A stretch of DNA of 7,111 bases from an uncultured Clostridia bacterium (GCA_946611595.1 CAMODY010000094.1:1-7111); one strand, 5' to 3'. Shown: positions 1 through 6,651, counted from the first letter of the stretch. Translations and numbers: made by a program. Notes: generated from the sequence alone by a model not told the origin.

Positions 1-606
1 GAGACCGCTATGGCTCCGATCTTCGATGATCTTTCTATGATCCGTTCCATGCAGGAATTCACATATGATATGTATGACTGCCCTGAGAAAATCATGGACA
101 TCATCCAGAAGAACCAGGAAGGTGCTGATATTGCTACAATTCAGCAGGCAAAACAGAATGGCGTACAGAAGATCGGTATCTTCGCAATGAGATCCTGTGC
201 AACCTTCATCTCCCCGGCACTGTTCGAAGAATATGTATGGCCGGAGCTTAAGAAGACGATCACTCGTTTCCACGAGGCAGGTCTTGTCAGCGTTCTCCAT
301 GCAGATGGTAACTGGCTGCCGATGATCCCATACTTCACAGAGCTTCCGAAAGGCTGCCTGCACATCGAGCTTGATGGCGATACCGATATCGAAGAAGCAT
401 ACGGCATCCTCAAAGGACATCAGACAATCCGTGGTGACGTTCCGGCAACACTGTTTGCTTTCGGTTCTCCGGATGAAATCACAGAGTACTCTGAGAAACT
501 TATTAAGATGGGTATGGACGGCGGATTCATGTTATCTTCCGGCTGCGAAGTTCCGCTGAACGTTAAACCGGAAAACTACAAAGCTTTCATGGATGTACTG
601 AAATAA
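1..606 (+). CDS. Uroporphyrinogen decarboxylase-family protein (URO-D / corrinoid methyltransferase-like), 5'-truncated
   Basis: The reading frame is open from base 1, so the true start lies upstream; about 201 residues of the C-terminal part are present, against roughly 340-390 for the family. The segment has typical late URO-D barrel features: a GIFAMRSCATFISP stretch, an EEYVWPELKK helix, HADGN at 298-312, a GDVPATL strand near 433-453, and a C-terminal GGFMLSSGCEVP loop with Cys at 544-546. Relatives include MtaA/CmuA-type enzymes that move methyl groups between corrinoid proteins and coenzymes, using a zinc bound by HxC plus a later Cys. Here the HxC position reads His-Ala-Asp while the later Cys is kept, so this is probably a divergent subgroup of unknown substrate and not a haem-pathway HemE. 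Synonymous codons end in C or G more often than in the downstream genes, which may reflect high expression. Corrinoid-linked demethylation is plausible but unproven, because the upstream neighbours are outside the window. Confidence 0.85.
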   Translation, partial: ETAMAPIFDDLSMIRSMQEFTYDMYDCPEKIMDIIQKNQEGADIATIQQAKQNGVQKIGIFAMRSCATFISPALFEEYVWPELKKTITRFHEAGLVSVLHADGNWLPMIPYFTELPKGCLHIELDGDTDIEEAYGILKGHQTIRGDVPATLFAFGSPDEITEYSEKLIKMGMDGGFMLSSGCEVPLNVKPENYKAFMDVLK

Positions 607-636
607 TTAATATCATCATAAAAATGATAAAGAGAA

Positions 637-670
637 AAAGGTCATGGTGTTATGCCATGACCTTTCTTTT
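637..670. terminator. Bidirectional intrinsic terminator between convergent genes
   Basis: There is a perfect 11-bp stem (AAAGGTCATGG at 637-647 with CCATGACCTTT at 655-665) and a 7-nt loop. It is followed by CTTTT on the + strand and preceded by an A-rich run that gives a T-rich tail on the - strand. It lies 30 bp after the stop of the URO-D-like gene and 13 bp beyond the stop of the convergent Cys-cluster gene, so it can end both transcripts. Confidence 0.85.
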
Positions 671-682
671 GCTTTTGATTAT

Positions 683-1300
683 TTAGCTCTCCATCATTAC
701 CAGATCAAAAATCCTTGGATCCTGGACGAGTTCCGACCAAACTTCATAGGTGACACGATAAAAGTCATCGTGGATCGGTGCATTATATTCAATCAATGGG
801 CAGGAGTAGGGGAGTTCTTCATTTTCCCATATCATCTCGAGTACACCATTCTCATCAAATGCCGGTTTTAAAGGGAAGGTGCGGCACTGAAGCGGTCTCC
901 ATTTACGTGGACATACAGGCGGATTTTTACAATTGATAAAGTAAACAGGATATTCCCAGGATGGAGGAAGTCTGCATTCTTTTGGGTCCTGCAGCTCTAT
1001 ACTGATCCAACTAGTATCTTCCATAAGATCAAGAATGAGATGTTCGCCCGGAAAAAGATAGATGCCTAGATTTTTGCCATCCGATTTTGAAGTCGATACC
1101 GGAATCTCAATCTCCGGTTTATAATCTTTATCTTCCCAGTCAATCTTTTTGAATTGGGATTTTGAAATACAGCCAGCATTTCTTCCTGTACAGCAGGCAC
1201 TTCCACAGAGCATACCGCAGTCAAAAACTTCAGGTGACACTCTGTCTAACTTTTCATAGATTGTAAGCCATTTATTTACATCATCCATTAAATATTTCAT
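683..1300 (-). CDS. YkgJ-like cysteine-cluster protein (putative metal-binding, UPF0153-type)
   Basis: This is a complete 205-residue cytoplasmic protein without signal peptide or membrane segment. The N-terminal cluster is C28-x3-C32-x3-C36-C37 with a further Cys at 44. A YLFPGE segment follows at 81-86, then C109, C124, C130 and C139 within a PRKWRPLQCRTFPLKP stretch, and C167 near the end. Cys-rich N-terminus, an (L/F)PGE motif and an (R)CRxFPL motif are the hallmarks of the CxxCx(N)CC family, thought to bind zinc or an Fe-S cluster; its biochemical role is not established. The first spacing here is x3 instead of the name-giving x2. The ATG at 1300 has only a weak upstream GAG, and Met5 (codon at 1288-1286) is an alternative start. 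It is a single-gene unit, divergent from the dehydratase gene and convergent with the URO-D-like gene. Confidence 0.8.
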   Translation of the reverse strand: MKYLMDDVNKWLTIYEKLDRVSPEVFDCGMLCGSACCTGRNAGCISKSQFKKIDWEDKDYKPEIEIPVSTSKSDGKNLGIYLFPGEHLILDLMEDTSWISIELQDPKECRLPPSWEYPVYFINCKNPPVCPRKWRPLQCRTFPLKPAFDENGVLEMIWENEELPYSCPLIEYNAPIHDDFYRVTYEVWSELVQDPRIFDLVMMES

Positions 1301-1340
1301 GCACTCATTTTAACATAAATTTTTAAATTATCACCGCTGA

Positions 1341-1370
1341 ATTAAAGCCTTGGTTTCGTTGTTTTATCAA
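1341..1370 (-). promoter_or_regulatory. Candidate sigma70-type promoter for the Cys-cluster gene
   Basis: Read on the - strand, TTGATA (1370-1365) and TTTAAT (1346-1341) are separated by 18 bp. This would start transcription about 34 nt before the ATG at 1300. The -35 box directly abuts the -35 box of the divergent promoter on the + strand. The call is from consensus match only. Confidence 0.35.
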
Positions 1371-1387
1371 TGGATTTATGATAAAAT
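1359..1387 (+). promoter_or_regulatory. Candidate sigma70-type promoter giving a nearly leaderless transcript
   Basis: TTGTTT (1359-1364) and TAAAAT (1382-1387) have an ideal 17-bp spacer. The predicted transcription start is about 1393-1395, only 2-4 nt before the ATG at 1397. No Shine-Dalgarno sequence exists in the short gap (ATACCACAGTT), which fits a leaderless or very short-leader mRNA. Confidence 0.4.
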
Positions 1388-1396
1388 ACCACAGTT

Positions 1397-3400
1397 ATGA
1401 CAAAGCAGGATCAGGATAAGATACAAAACTCAATATCTACTGAGAAAGACAGCAAAACATCCAACGGCATTACAAAAAGATCGAATGTACGTTGGCTTTT
1501 AGTTGTATACGATCTGATCATTTACGTTATCGCAGCTCTTTTAGTTATTGGTCTTCATCTGAGTTCCAATGACGTTCTTTCTACGAAAGGTCTTTTGATC
1601 CAGATGGGCCTTGGCTTTGTTTGTCTTTTCGGACTCAGATTTGTCTTTGACGTGTACCGTCAGATCTGGCGTTATGGCGGCATGAAAGCCTATATGCGAC
1701 TGTTGCTTTCTGATATCTGTGGAGGCATTTTATATCTGATTGTAGAAGTTCTTCTTCCAATCGAACATATCATGTTCGTCAGTCTTTTATCCATCGTATG
1801 CTTAAGCCTTTTAGGCGCGATTGCTATCCGTATCATTTACTATTTCACATATCGTGGTGGTACTCATCGCACCAAAGGCGGCAAGATCATCCGCGGAGCG
1901 CTTCGCGTATTTGGTGGTTTAAAGATCAATCCGGATGAGCCGTCTGAAACAGCAATTGAAGCTAGAAAGATCAACGTTGCGATCATCGGTGCGGGAAGAG
2001 TAGGAGTGAACCTGGCAGAGGAGCTTCAGAATAACCTCAGAGCGCCGTATAAACCGGTTTGCTTTGTAGATGTCGATACTGAAAAGATCGGAAGAACCAT
2101 TTATGGCATTCCTGTTTTAAGCGAACAGGATGTTACGCAGGATATCTTTGACGATTTAAATGTGCAGGAAGTTATTTTTGCATTCCCGGAAAAAAATATA
2201 GAAGAACAAAAAGAACTTTATGCATTCTATAAAAAAGCCGGCTACAAGATTAAAGTATATGATTATCCAAGTCTTCAGACCGCAAGCGTCGGAAAACGTC
2301 AGCTCCGTGAGTTTGATACGGAAGAACTTTTGTTCCGCAATGAAATCGAATTTAACGATGAAAAAACAGCGGCATATTATAAAGACAGAAAGATCTTAGT
2401 TACCGGCGGCGGCGGAAGTATTGGAAGCGAGATGGTTCGCCAGATTGCCCACATGAATCCCTCTGAAATTGTTATTTTAGATATTTATGAAAACGGTGCG
2501 TATGACCTTCAGCAAGAGCTCAGAATCTCCTATGGAGACAGTTTAGACGTTCATGTGGAAATTACCTCGATCGAAGATGAGCAGGGCATGGAGCGCGTCT
2601 TTAAGAAGTACAGACCGGATGTTATTATTCATGCTGCTGCGCATAAACATGTACCGTTAATGGAAAATAATGTCTGTGAGGCAATCAAGAACAATGTCTT
2701 TGGAACATGGGTCACAGTTAAGATGGCAGAGAAATACAATGCAAAGAAATTTATTATGATCTCTACCGATAAAGCTGTTAATCCAACCAATGTCATGGGT
2801 GCTACAAAACGTATGTGTGAGATGATCGTCATCAGCTGTGCACGTACGATGAAGAAGATCAATTTTAACTGCACGCGATTTGGCAATGTTTTAGGAAGTG
2901 CAGGCAGCGTTATCCCGCTCTTTAAAAAGCAGATTGCAAACGGCGGACCTGTAACTATTACGGATAAACGTATCGTTCGTTATTTTATGACGATTCCGGA
3001 AGCAAGTAATCTGGTCCTTCAGGCTGGTGCTATGGCGAAGAACGGGGAACTCAGTGTTCTGGATATGGGACGGCCGGTTAAGATCTTAGAGCTTGCTGAA
3101 AATATGATCAGTTTAAGCGGATACGAGCCATATAAAGATATAGACATAATTGAAACCGGACTTCGCCCGGGCGAAAAGCTTTACGAAGAACTTCTTATGA
3201 AGAGCGAGACTTTAAGTAAAACAGATAACGACCGCATCTTCGTAGAAAAAGATACACCGCTTTCGAAAGCAGAACTCGAAGAAAAAATGGAGATCTTAAG
3301 AAGGGCAGTAGAGCATGGAAATGATGATCAGGCAAGAGAAGCGCTTCATAAAGTCGTTCCGACTTACAAGACTCCGGAGGAAGTTAATAAAGCAGTGTAA
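1397..3400 (+). CDS. Membrane-anchored nucleotide-sugar 4,6-dehydratase/epimerase (FlaA1/CapD/WbpM/PglF type)
   Basis: The complete 667-residue protein has the family's full-length architecture. A charged cytoplasmic N-terminus is followed by four membrane segments at about 31-55, 65-87, 102-122 and 124-149. A first Rossmann domain starts at 195 (IIGAGRVG), and the catalytic SDR domain has TGGGGSIG at 336-343. The active site reads S456-T-D458-K459 and then M467-x3-K471, so the usual Tyr of YxxxK is Met, as known for long WbpM/PglF-type members. The C-terminal ETGLRPGEKLYEELL stretch (586-600) is also typical. Such enzymes convert UDP-GlcNAc to the 4-keto-6-deoxy sugar that feeds capsule, EPS or glycan synthesis at the inner face of the membrane. 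An in-frame stop at 1382-1384 and no other early start codon fix the ATG at 1397, although it has no ribosome binding site. No glycosyltransferase or capsule operon is visible nearby. Confidence 0.92.
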   Translation: MTKQDQDKIQNSISTEKDSKTSNGITKRSNVRWLLVVYDLIIYVIAALLVIGLHLSSNDVLSTKGLLIQMGLGFVCLFGLRFVFDVYRQIWRYGGMKAYMRLLLSDICGGILYLIVEVLLPIEHIMFVSLLSIVCLSLLGAIAIRIIYYFTYRGGTHRTKGGKIIRGALRVFGGLKINPDEPSETAIEARKINVAIIGAGRVGVNLAEELQNNLRAPYKPVCFVDVDTEKIGRTIYGIPVLSEQDVTQDIFDDLNVQEVIFAFPEKNIEEQKELYAFYKKAGYKIKVYDYPSLQTASVGKRQLREFDTEELLFRNEIEFNDEKTAAYYKDRKILVTGGGGSIGSEMVRQIAHMNPSEIVILDIYENGAYDLQQELRISYGDSLDVHVEITSIEDEQGMERVFKKYRPDVIIHAAAHKHVPLMENNVCEAIKNNVFGTWVTVKMAEKYNAKKFIMISTDKAVNPTNVMGATKRMCEMIVISCARTMKKINFNCTRFGNVLGSAGSVIPLFKKQIANGGPVTITDKRIVRYFMTIPEASNLVLQAGAMAKNGELSVLDMGRPVKILELAENMISLSGYEPYKDIDIIETGLRPGEKLYEELLMKSETLSKTDNDRIFVEKDTPLSKAELEEKMEILRRAVEHGNDDQAREALHKVVPTYKTPEEVNKAV

Positions 3401-3472
3401 TTATTAGACTTGTATGGGAGACTCGAATATAGATTTTAGTTGGAAGTAATAAATAATTAGAAAGAGGATTTT

Positions 3473-4633
3473 ATGGATTTTAAACCAAATAAAAAACTAG
3501 GCTTTGGATTAATGAGAATGCCGTCTTTAGACCCGACGGATCCTTCAAAAGTGGATCTTGATCAGGTTTGCAAGATGGTGGATACTTTCATGGAACGCGG
3601 TTTCACTTATTTTGACACTGCTTGGATGTATAACAATTTTGCCAGTGAAGAAACTGCAAAAAAGGTACTTGTAGAGCGCTATCCGCGCGAGAGTTTCACA
3701 CTTGCTACAAAGCTTCATTCCGGCTTTATTAATTCCTTAGAAGACAGAGATAAGATCTTTAATGCACAGCTTGAAAAGACTGGTGCAGGTTATTTTGATT
3801 ATTATCTGCTTCATGGAATCGAGGCTGAAATGCTTCCGAAATATGAAGAATTTGACTGCTTTAACTGGCTGCTTGATAAGAAAGAAAAAGGCCTCGTAAA
3901 GCACGCAGGTTTTTCCTATCATGATACACCGGAACTCTTAGATGAGATCCTTACCAAACATCCGGAAATGGAATTTGTACAGCTTCAGATCAATTATCTG
4001 GACTGGGAAAGCCAGTGGATCCAGTCACGCGCTGTCTATGAAGTAGCCGAAAAACATGGGAAACCGGTTATCGTTATGGAGCCTGTAAAAGGCGGAACCC
4101 TTGCAAATGTTCCGGATGATGCAGCAAAACTCTTTGCTGATTATGAGGAAAAAGCAGGTCTTCCACACGCATCTGCACCAAGCTGGGCGATCCGTTTTGC
4201 AGCAAGCCTTCCAAATGTAATGGTCGTACTTTCAGGCATGAGCAGTGTAGAGCAGATGGAAGATAACACGGCTTATATGACAGATTTTAAGCCGCTCACA
4301 GATGATGAAAAATCAATCTGCTTTAAGGTTGCAGAAGCGATCAATTCCCAGATTGCGATTCCTTGTACCGGATGTTCTTACTGCACAGGCGGATGTCCGC
4401 AGAATATTGCAATCCCTGATTATTTCTCCTTGTACAATGAAGATATGAGAGAGGATTTAGAGCAGAAGGGCTGGACGATTTCTTTCAGCACCTATGGCAC
4501 ATTAACGAAGAAATTCGGTAAAGCCAGTGACTGCATTGAATGCGGCCAGTGTGAAGGCGTTTGCCCACAGCATCTGCCAATCATTGAAAACTTAAAACTT
4601 GTAGCAGAACATTTTGAAGCCCCGCATCACTAA
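3473..4633 (+). CDS. Aldo/keto reductase with C-terminal 2x[4Fe-4S] ferredoxin domain
   Basis: This is a complete 386-residue soluble protein. The N-terminal TIM barrel opens with GFGLMRMP (10-17) and carries the AKR catalytic tetrad: D48 and Y53 (in FDTAWMY), K80 (in LATK) and H114 (in YYLLHG). The C-terminal region holds two four-Cys clusters, C298-x2-C301-x2-C304-x3-C308-P and C354-x2-C357-x2-C360-x3-C364-P, the pattern of [4Fe-4S] ferredoxin sites. This fusion is common in anaerobic Clostridia and suggests NAD(P)H- or ferredoxin-linked reduction of a carbonyl; the substrate cannot be read from the sequence. AGAGG at 3463-3467 lies 5 nt before the ATG and supports this start. The gene follows the dehydratase by 72 bp with no terminator between, so co-transcription is likely, ending at the hairpin 4670-4702. 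Confidence 0.93.
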   Translation: MDFKPNKKLGFGLMRMPSLDPTDPSKVDLDQVCKMVDTFMERGFTYFDTAWMYNNFASEETAKKVLVERYPRESFTLATKLHSGFINSLEDRDKIFNAQLEKTGAGYFDYYLLHGIEAEMLPKYEEFDCFNWLLDKKEKGLVKHAGFSYHDTPELLDEILTKHPEMEFVQLQINYLDWESQWIQSRAVYEVAEKHGKPVIVMEPVKGGTLANVPDDAAKLFADYEEKAGLPHASAPSWAIRFAASLPNVMVVLSGMSSVEQMEDNTAYMTDFKPLTDDEKSICFKVAEAINSQIAIPCTGCSYCTGGCPQNIAIPDYFSLYNEDMREDLEQKGWTISFSTYGTLTKKFGKASDCIECGQCEGVCPQHLPIIENLKLVAEHFEAPHH

Positions 4634-4669
4634 TCTTCGGGTCCGATAATTACAAGCTAAATACATTAA

Positions 4670-4702
4670 AAAAGCCATCTTCTTATAGAAGATGGCTTTT
4701 AT
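4670..4702. terminator. Strong bidirectional intrinsic terminator
   Basis: A perfect 13-bp stem (AAAAGCCATCTTC at 4670-4682 with GAAGATGGCTTTT at 4688-4700) encloses a 5-nt loop TTATA. T-rich sequence follows on the + strand (TTTTATTTATT), and an A-run on the + side gives a T-run for the - strand. It sits directly at the stop codon of the recombinase gene (4703) and 36 bp after the reductase stop, so it terminates both converging transcripts. Confidence 0.9.
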
Positions 4703-5791
4703 TTATTCCTCAGTGGAACTGTCTTCTGATAGAGTAGAAGAGGAATCTCTAAGAGTCACTTTATTTCTGGCCCTGCGGCGTCTTTCATCTTCGATTGCTG
4801 CGTAATGCTTTTTGGTCGTATTAACGTCAGAGTGGCCTAAAACATCCGCTACAAGATAGATATCGCCGGTTTGCCGGTAAAGCTGTGTGCCATATGTAGA
4901 GCGGAGCTTATGGGGCGTGATCTTCTTAAGCGTTGTAACTTGCTGAGAATATTTCTTAACCAAGTCTTCAACTGCATGAACAGAGATTCTTTTTCGTTGG
5001 ATTGAAAGGAAGAGAGCATCTTCATGTCCCTGAAGAGGGATAATCTCTGCACGCTGTCTGAGATAATCCATCAGAGCATTCTCAACCTCATCGCCAAAGT
5101 AAACAACTACCTGATTACCGCCCTTACGGGTGATACGCAGACCGTGATTTTTAAAATCTACATCATTTAAATCCAAACCAATACATTCAGAAACACGCAG
5201 ACCGGTTCCGAGCAGAAGAGTAAGGATCGCAAGATCCCTTATCTTTGTTTTTTCATGATAGGCCGCTTGCTTTTTGGTCATATTTGTGCCGGATTCGACA
5301 ACATCAAGTAAAGTGGACACTTCATCTGATTCCAGCCGGATAATATCTTTATCGTGTAATTTTGGCATTTTTACGATAGAAGCAGGGTTTGTTTTGATCA
5401 TTTCCATCTGATAAAAGAACTTATAAAACGACCGTAAGCTCGCTAATTTGCGGTTTAAGCCGCGTTCGCCGTTAACCCGTTCCTCATCATCAGAATTATT
5501 GTAAACCTTTAAATAGTCAAGATAGTCCTGAATAATCGTCGGAGTTACTTTGTCAAGAAGACTGATCGGGTATTCGGGAATTTCCTTATTTCCGCCAAGC
5601 CCCGTTTCCGTTTTTATGTAATTAAAGAAGACCCCGAGATCGTAAGCATAAGCCATACGAGTTCTGGCAGAAGTAGTAGGTTCAATGCCTCGAAAGAAAT
5701 TAATAGAAAAACCGGGAAGTTCTTTTAATTTTTCCCGAAGCTTCAAATTTGTATCGATTTTAAATTGTTCGTGATAAGACCTGTTAGACAT
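4703..5791 (-). CDS. Tyrosine recombinase, XerS-like (phage-integrase family)
   Basis: This is an intact 362-residue site-specific recombinase. The N-terminal SAM-like core-binding domain (about 35-135) includes an RMAYAYDLGVFFNYI helix and an LNRKLASLRSFYKFF helix. The catalytic domain (about 150-340) has every expected residue: R199 (GTGLRVSE), K223 (TRKGG), H294 and R297 (PHKLR), H320 (LGHSD) and nucleophile Y330 (KKHYA). Length, N-terminal order and the RDLAIL...LRVSE...RKGG spacing resemble the single recombinase XerS of streptococci and lactococci more than XerC or XerD (about 300 residues); this is from memory, not an alignment. A Ser/Glu-rich tail follows the Tyr helix. GGGAG (5800-5796) lies 4 nt before the ATG. 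No excisionase, tRNA-type attachment site or transfer gene adjoins it, which fits a housekeeping or locus-specific role better than a phage integrase. A dif-like inverted repeat lies 37 bp upstream. Confidence 0.9.
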   Translation of the reverse strand: MSNRSYHEQFKIDTNLKLREKLKELPGFSINFFRGIEPTTSARTRMAYAYDLGVFFNYIKTETGLGGNKEIPEYPISLLDKVTPTIIQDYLDYLKVYNNSDDEERVNGERGLNRKLASLRSFYKFFYQMEMIKTNPASIVKMPKLHDKDIIRLESDEVSTLLDVVESGTNMTKKQAAYHEKTKIRDLAILTLLLGTGLRVSECIGLDLNDVDFKNHGLRITRKGGNQVVVYFGDEVENALMDYLRQRAEIIPLQGHEDALFLSIQRKRISVHAVEDLVKKYSQQVTTLKKITPHKLRSTYGTQLYRQTGDIYLVADVLGHSDVNTTKKHYAAIEDERRRRARNKVTLRDSSSTLSEDSSTEE

Positions 5792-5827
5792 TTTTCTCCC
5801 GATGTTTACTTTTTATACCAATAATCC

Positions 5828-5856
5828 AACTATGGAAAAAACACTTTTTCATAGTT
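5828..5856. repeat. dif-like inverted repeat, copy A
   Basis: The left arm AACTATGGAAAAA (5828-5840) and right arm TTTTTCATAGTT (5845-5856) are reverse complements except for one extra G in the left arm, around a short ACAC centre. Two 12-13 bp arms around a short core are the format of Xer recombination sites. A site next to the single recombinase gene, with slightly unequal arms, recalls the streptococcal difSL/XerS arrangement. It also falls in the 5' leader of the recombinase, so it could be an autoregulatory operator or simply an AT-rich hairpin. A partial second copy occurs at 6652-6677. Confidence 0.5.
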
Positions 5857-5862
5857 TAGCAT

Positions 5863-5868
5863 ATTATA
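5863..5868 (-). promoter_or_regulatory. Possible -10 box of the recombinase promoter
   Basis: A perfect TATAAT on the - strand (5868-5863) would start transcription near 5856, at the edge of repeat copy A. No good -35 box stands 16-18 bp upstream (the 17-bp position reads ACTCTG). If used, the promoter would be weak or activator-dependent. Confidence 0.3.
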
Positions 5869-5944
5869 CTGTATTTTGAAAGGAGCAGAGTATATTACGA
5901 ATGAGCTAATTTAAAATAAGCATCAGCTTAGACCGTCGAAATCA

Positions 5945-5972
5945 TTGCAAGCAGAGTATTGGAACGTATAAT
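5945..5972 (+). promoter_or_regulatory. Sigma70-type promoter for the cupin-like gene
   Basis: TTGCAA (5945-5950) and a perfect TATAAT (5967-5972) are separated by 16 bp. The predicted start near 5979 leaves a leader of about 62 nt before the ATG at 6041. A GAGTATTG motif lies in the spacer (5954-5961) and recurs just downstream at 5987-5994, positions where a regulator could act. Confidence 0.6.
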
Positions 5973-6040
5973 AAAAATATGAGGGTGAGTATTGTAATAG
6001 AATAAACAATTTGTCTTAGTTGTAGGAAAGGATAAATGCT

Positions 6041-6517
6041 ATGGACGAGAAGAATTATGTAATGAATGACGAAGGGGAATATGGCAAATACGTTGTTCAA
6101 ACACTGAAAGCGCCAACCATGAGTCCAGGTTTTGCTGAAATTTATAAGCAATGGGGAAACAGGCTGCTGTGGATTGATAAAAATGTAGTTCCTGGAGCAT
6201 TTCAGATGAATATGACCTGGTATCATTCAGCGCCGGACTTCCGGCCGCTTCCAAAACATGAGGAGCATGTCCACGATTTCGACGAACTTATCGGGTTTAT
6301 AGGATCCAATCCGGAGGACCCATATGATCTTGGTGGAGTTATCGAAGTAGGAATTAACGGAGAGTTACACCGCCTGACAAAAAGTTCGATGATCTTTATG
6401 CCGGCGGGAATGAAACATCTTCCATTATCGATCATTAGTCTCGAACGTCCGATCTTGCATTTTTCAATTTCCATGAATCCGGAATACTCATATAAGCCGA
6501 CAAATGAAAATGAATAA
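6041..6517 (+). CDS. Small cupin-like protein of unknown function
   Basis: This is a complete 158-residue soluble protein, and I do not recognise a named family. The sequence suggests a single cupin barrel. A first motif-like block has H76-x-H78-x3-E82 (in EEHVHDFDE), then G85-like turns and a second block near 109-126 (GELHRLTKSSMIFMPAGMKH) ending in H126. H76, H78, E82 and H126 would be the usual metal ligands. The PxGxxH-like ending (P121-A-G-M-K-H126) is typical of cupin motif 2. About 60 residues precede the barrel, and the last 12 are a polar tail. AAAGGA at 6027-6032 lies 8 nt before the ATG. The gene has its own promoter and terminator, hence a single-gene unit. It lies between two related A-tract repeats beside a recombinase. 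Enzymatic, sugar-binding or sensory roles are all possible. Confidence 0.75.
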   Translation: MDEKNYVMNDEGEYGKYVVQTLKAPTMSPGFAEIYKQWGNRLLWIDKNVVPGAFQMNMTWYHSAPDFRPLPKHEEHVHDFDELIGFIGSNPEDPYDLGGVIEVGINGELHRLTKSSMIFMPAGMKHLPLSIISLERPILHFSISMNPEYSYKPTNENE

Positions 6518-6526
6518 TTAAAAAAG

Positions 6527-6558
6527 GATCATCTGATAAAAATTCAGATGATCTTTTT
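6527..6558 (+). terminator. Intrinsic terminator of the cupin-like gene
   Basis: A perfect 10-bp stem (GATCATCTGA at 6527-6536 with TCAGATGATC at 6544-6553) and 7-nt loop TAAAAAT are followed by TTTTT and further T-rich sequence. It begins 9 bp after the stop codon. The A-run on the left could let it work on the - strand too, but no - strand gene ends here. Confidence 0.9.
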
Positions 6559-6614
6559 ATTTGTTCTAACAAAAACAGAATACGTAATTTTTATAAAATC
6601 GTAAATTTTTGAGA

Positions 6615-6631
6615 TCCTCCTTGATGGAGGA
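6615..6631 (+). other. Small hairpin pairing a perfect Shine-Dalgarno with its complement
   Basis: TCCTCC (6615-6620) pairs with GGAGGA (6626-6631) across a 5-nt TTGAT loop. A TATAAA-like box at 6592-6597 lies upstream but lacks a -35 box. The nearest ATG (6648) is 15 nt past the GGAGGAG run, too far for normal initiation. It may be a small regulatory-RNA element, a remnant, or chance. Confidence 0.35.
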
Positions 6632-6651
6632 GCATATTTTATTTAATATGA

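Noticed and set aside
141..413. 90-codon frame on the - strand inside the URO-D-like gene
   Set aside because: It is antisense to a well-supported family protein, with no ribosome binding site or recognisable domain.
644..871. 75-codon + strand frame across the terminator and the Cys-cluster gene
   Set aside because: It starts in the loop region of a terminator hairpin and is antisense to a recognisable family.
1249..1258. CTTTTCATAG-type sequence resembling the right arm of the dif-like repeat
   Set aside because: It lies inside the Cys-cluster gene, has one T fewer, and no left arm accompanies it; likely chance.
3401..3472. Separate promoter for the aldo/keto reductase
   Set aside because: TTGTAT and nearby TATAGA/TAGATT boxes are only 12-14 bp apart, too close for a sigma70 promoter; co-transcription is simpler.
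5917..5930. TAAGC-ATCA-GCTTA inverted repeat
   Set aside because: It has only 5-bp arms with no T-run and no link to the promoter boxes, so it is too short to support a function.
6039..6474. - strand frames opposite the cupin-like gene
   Set aside because: The + strand frame has a good promoter, ribosome binding site, terminator and cupin-type His pattern, so the antisense frames are shadows.
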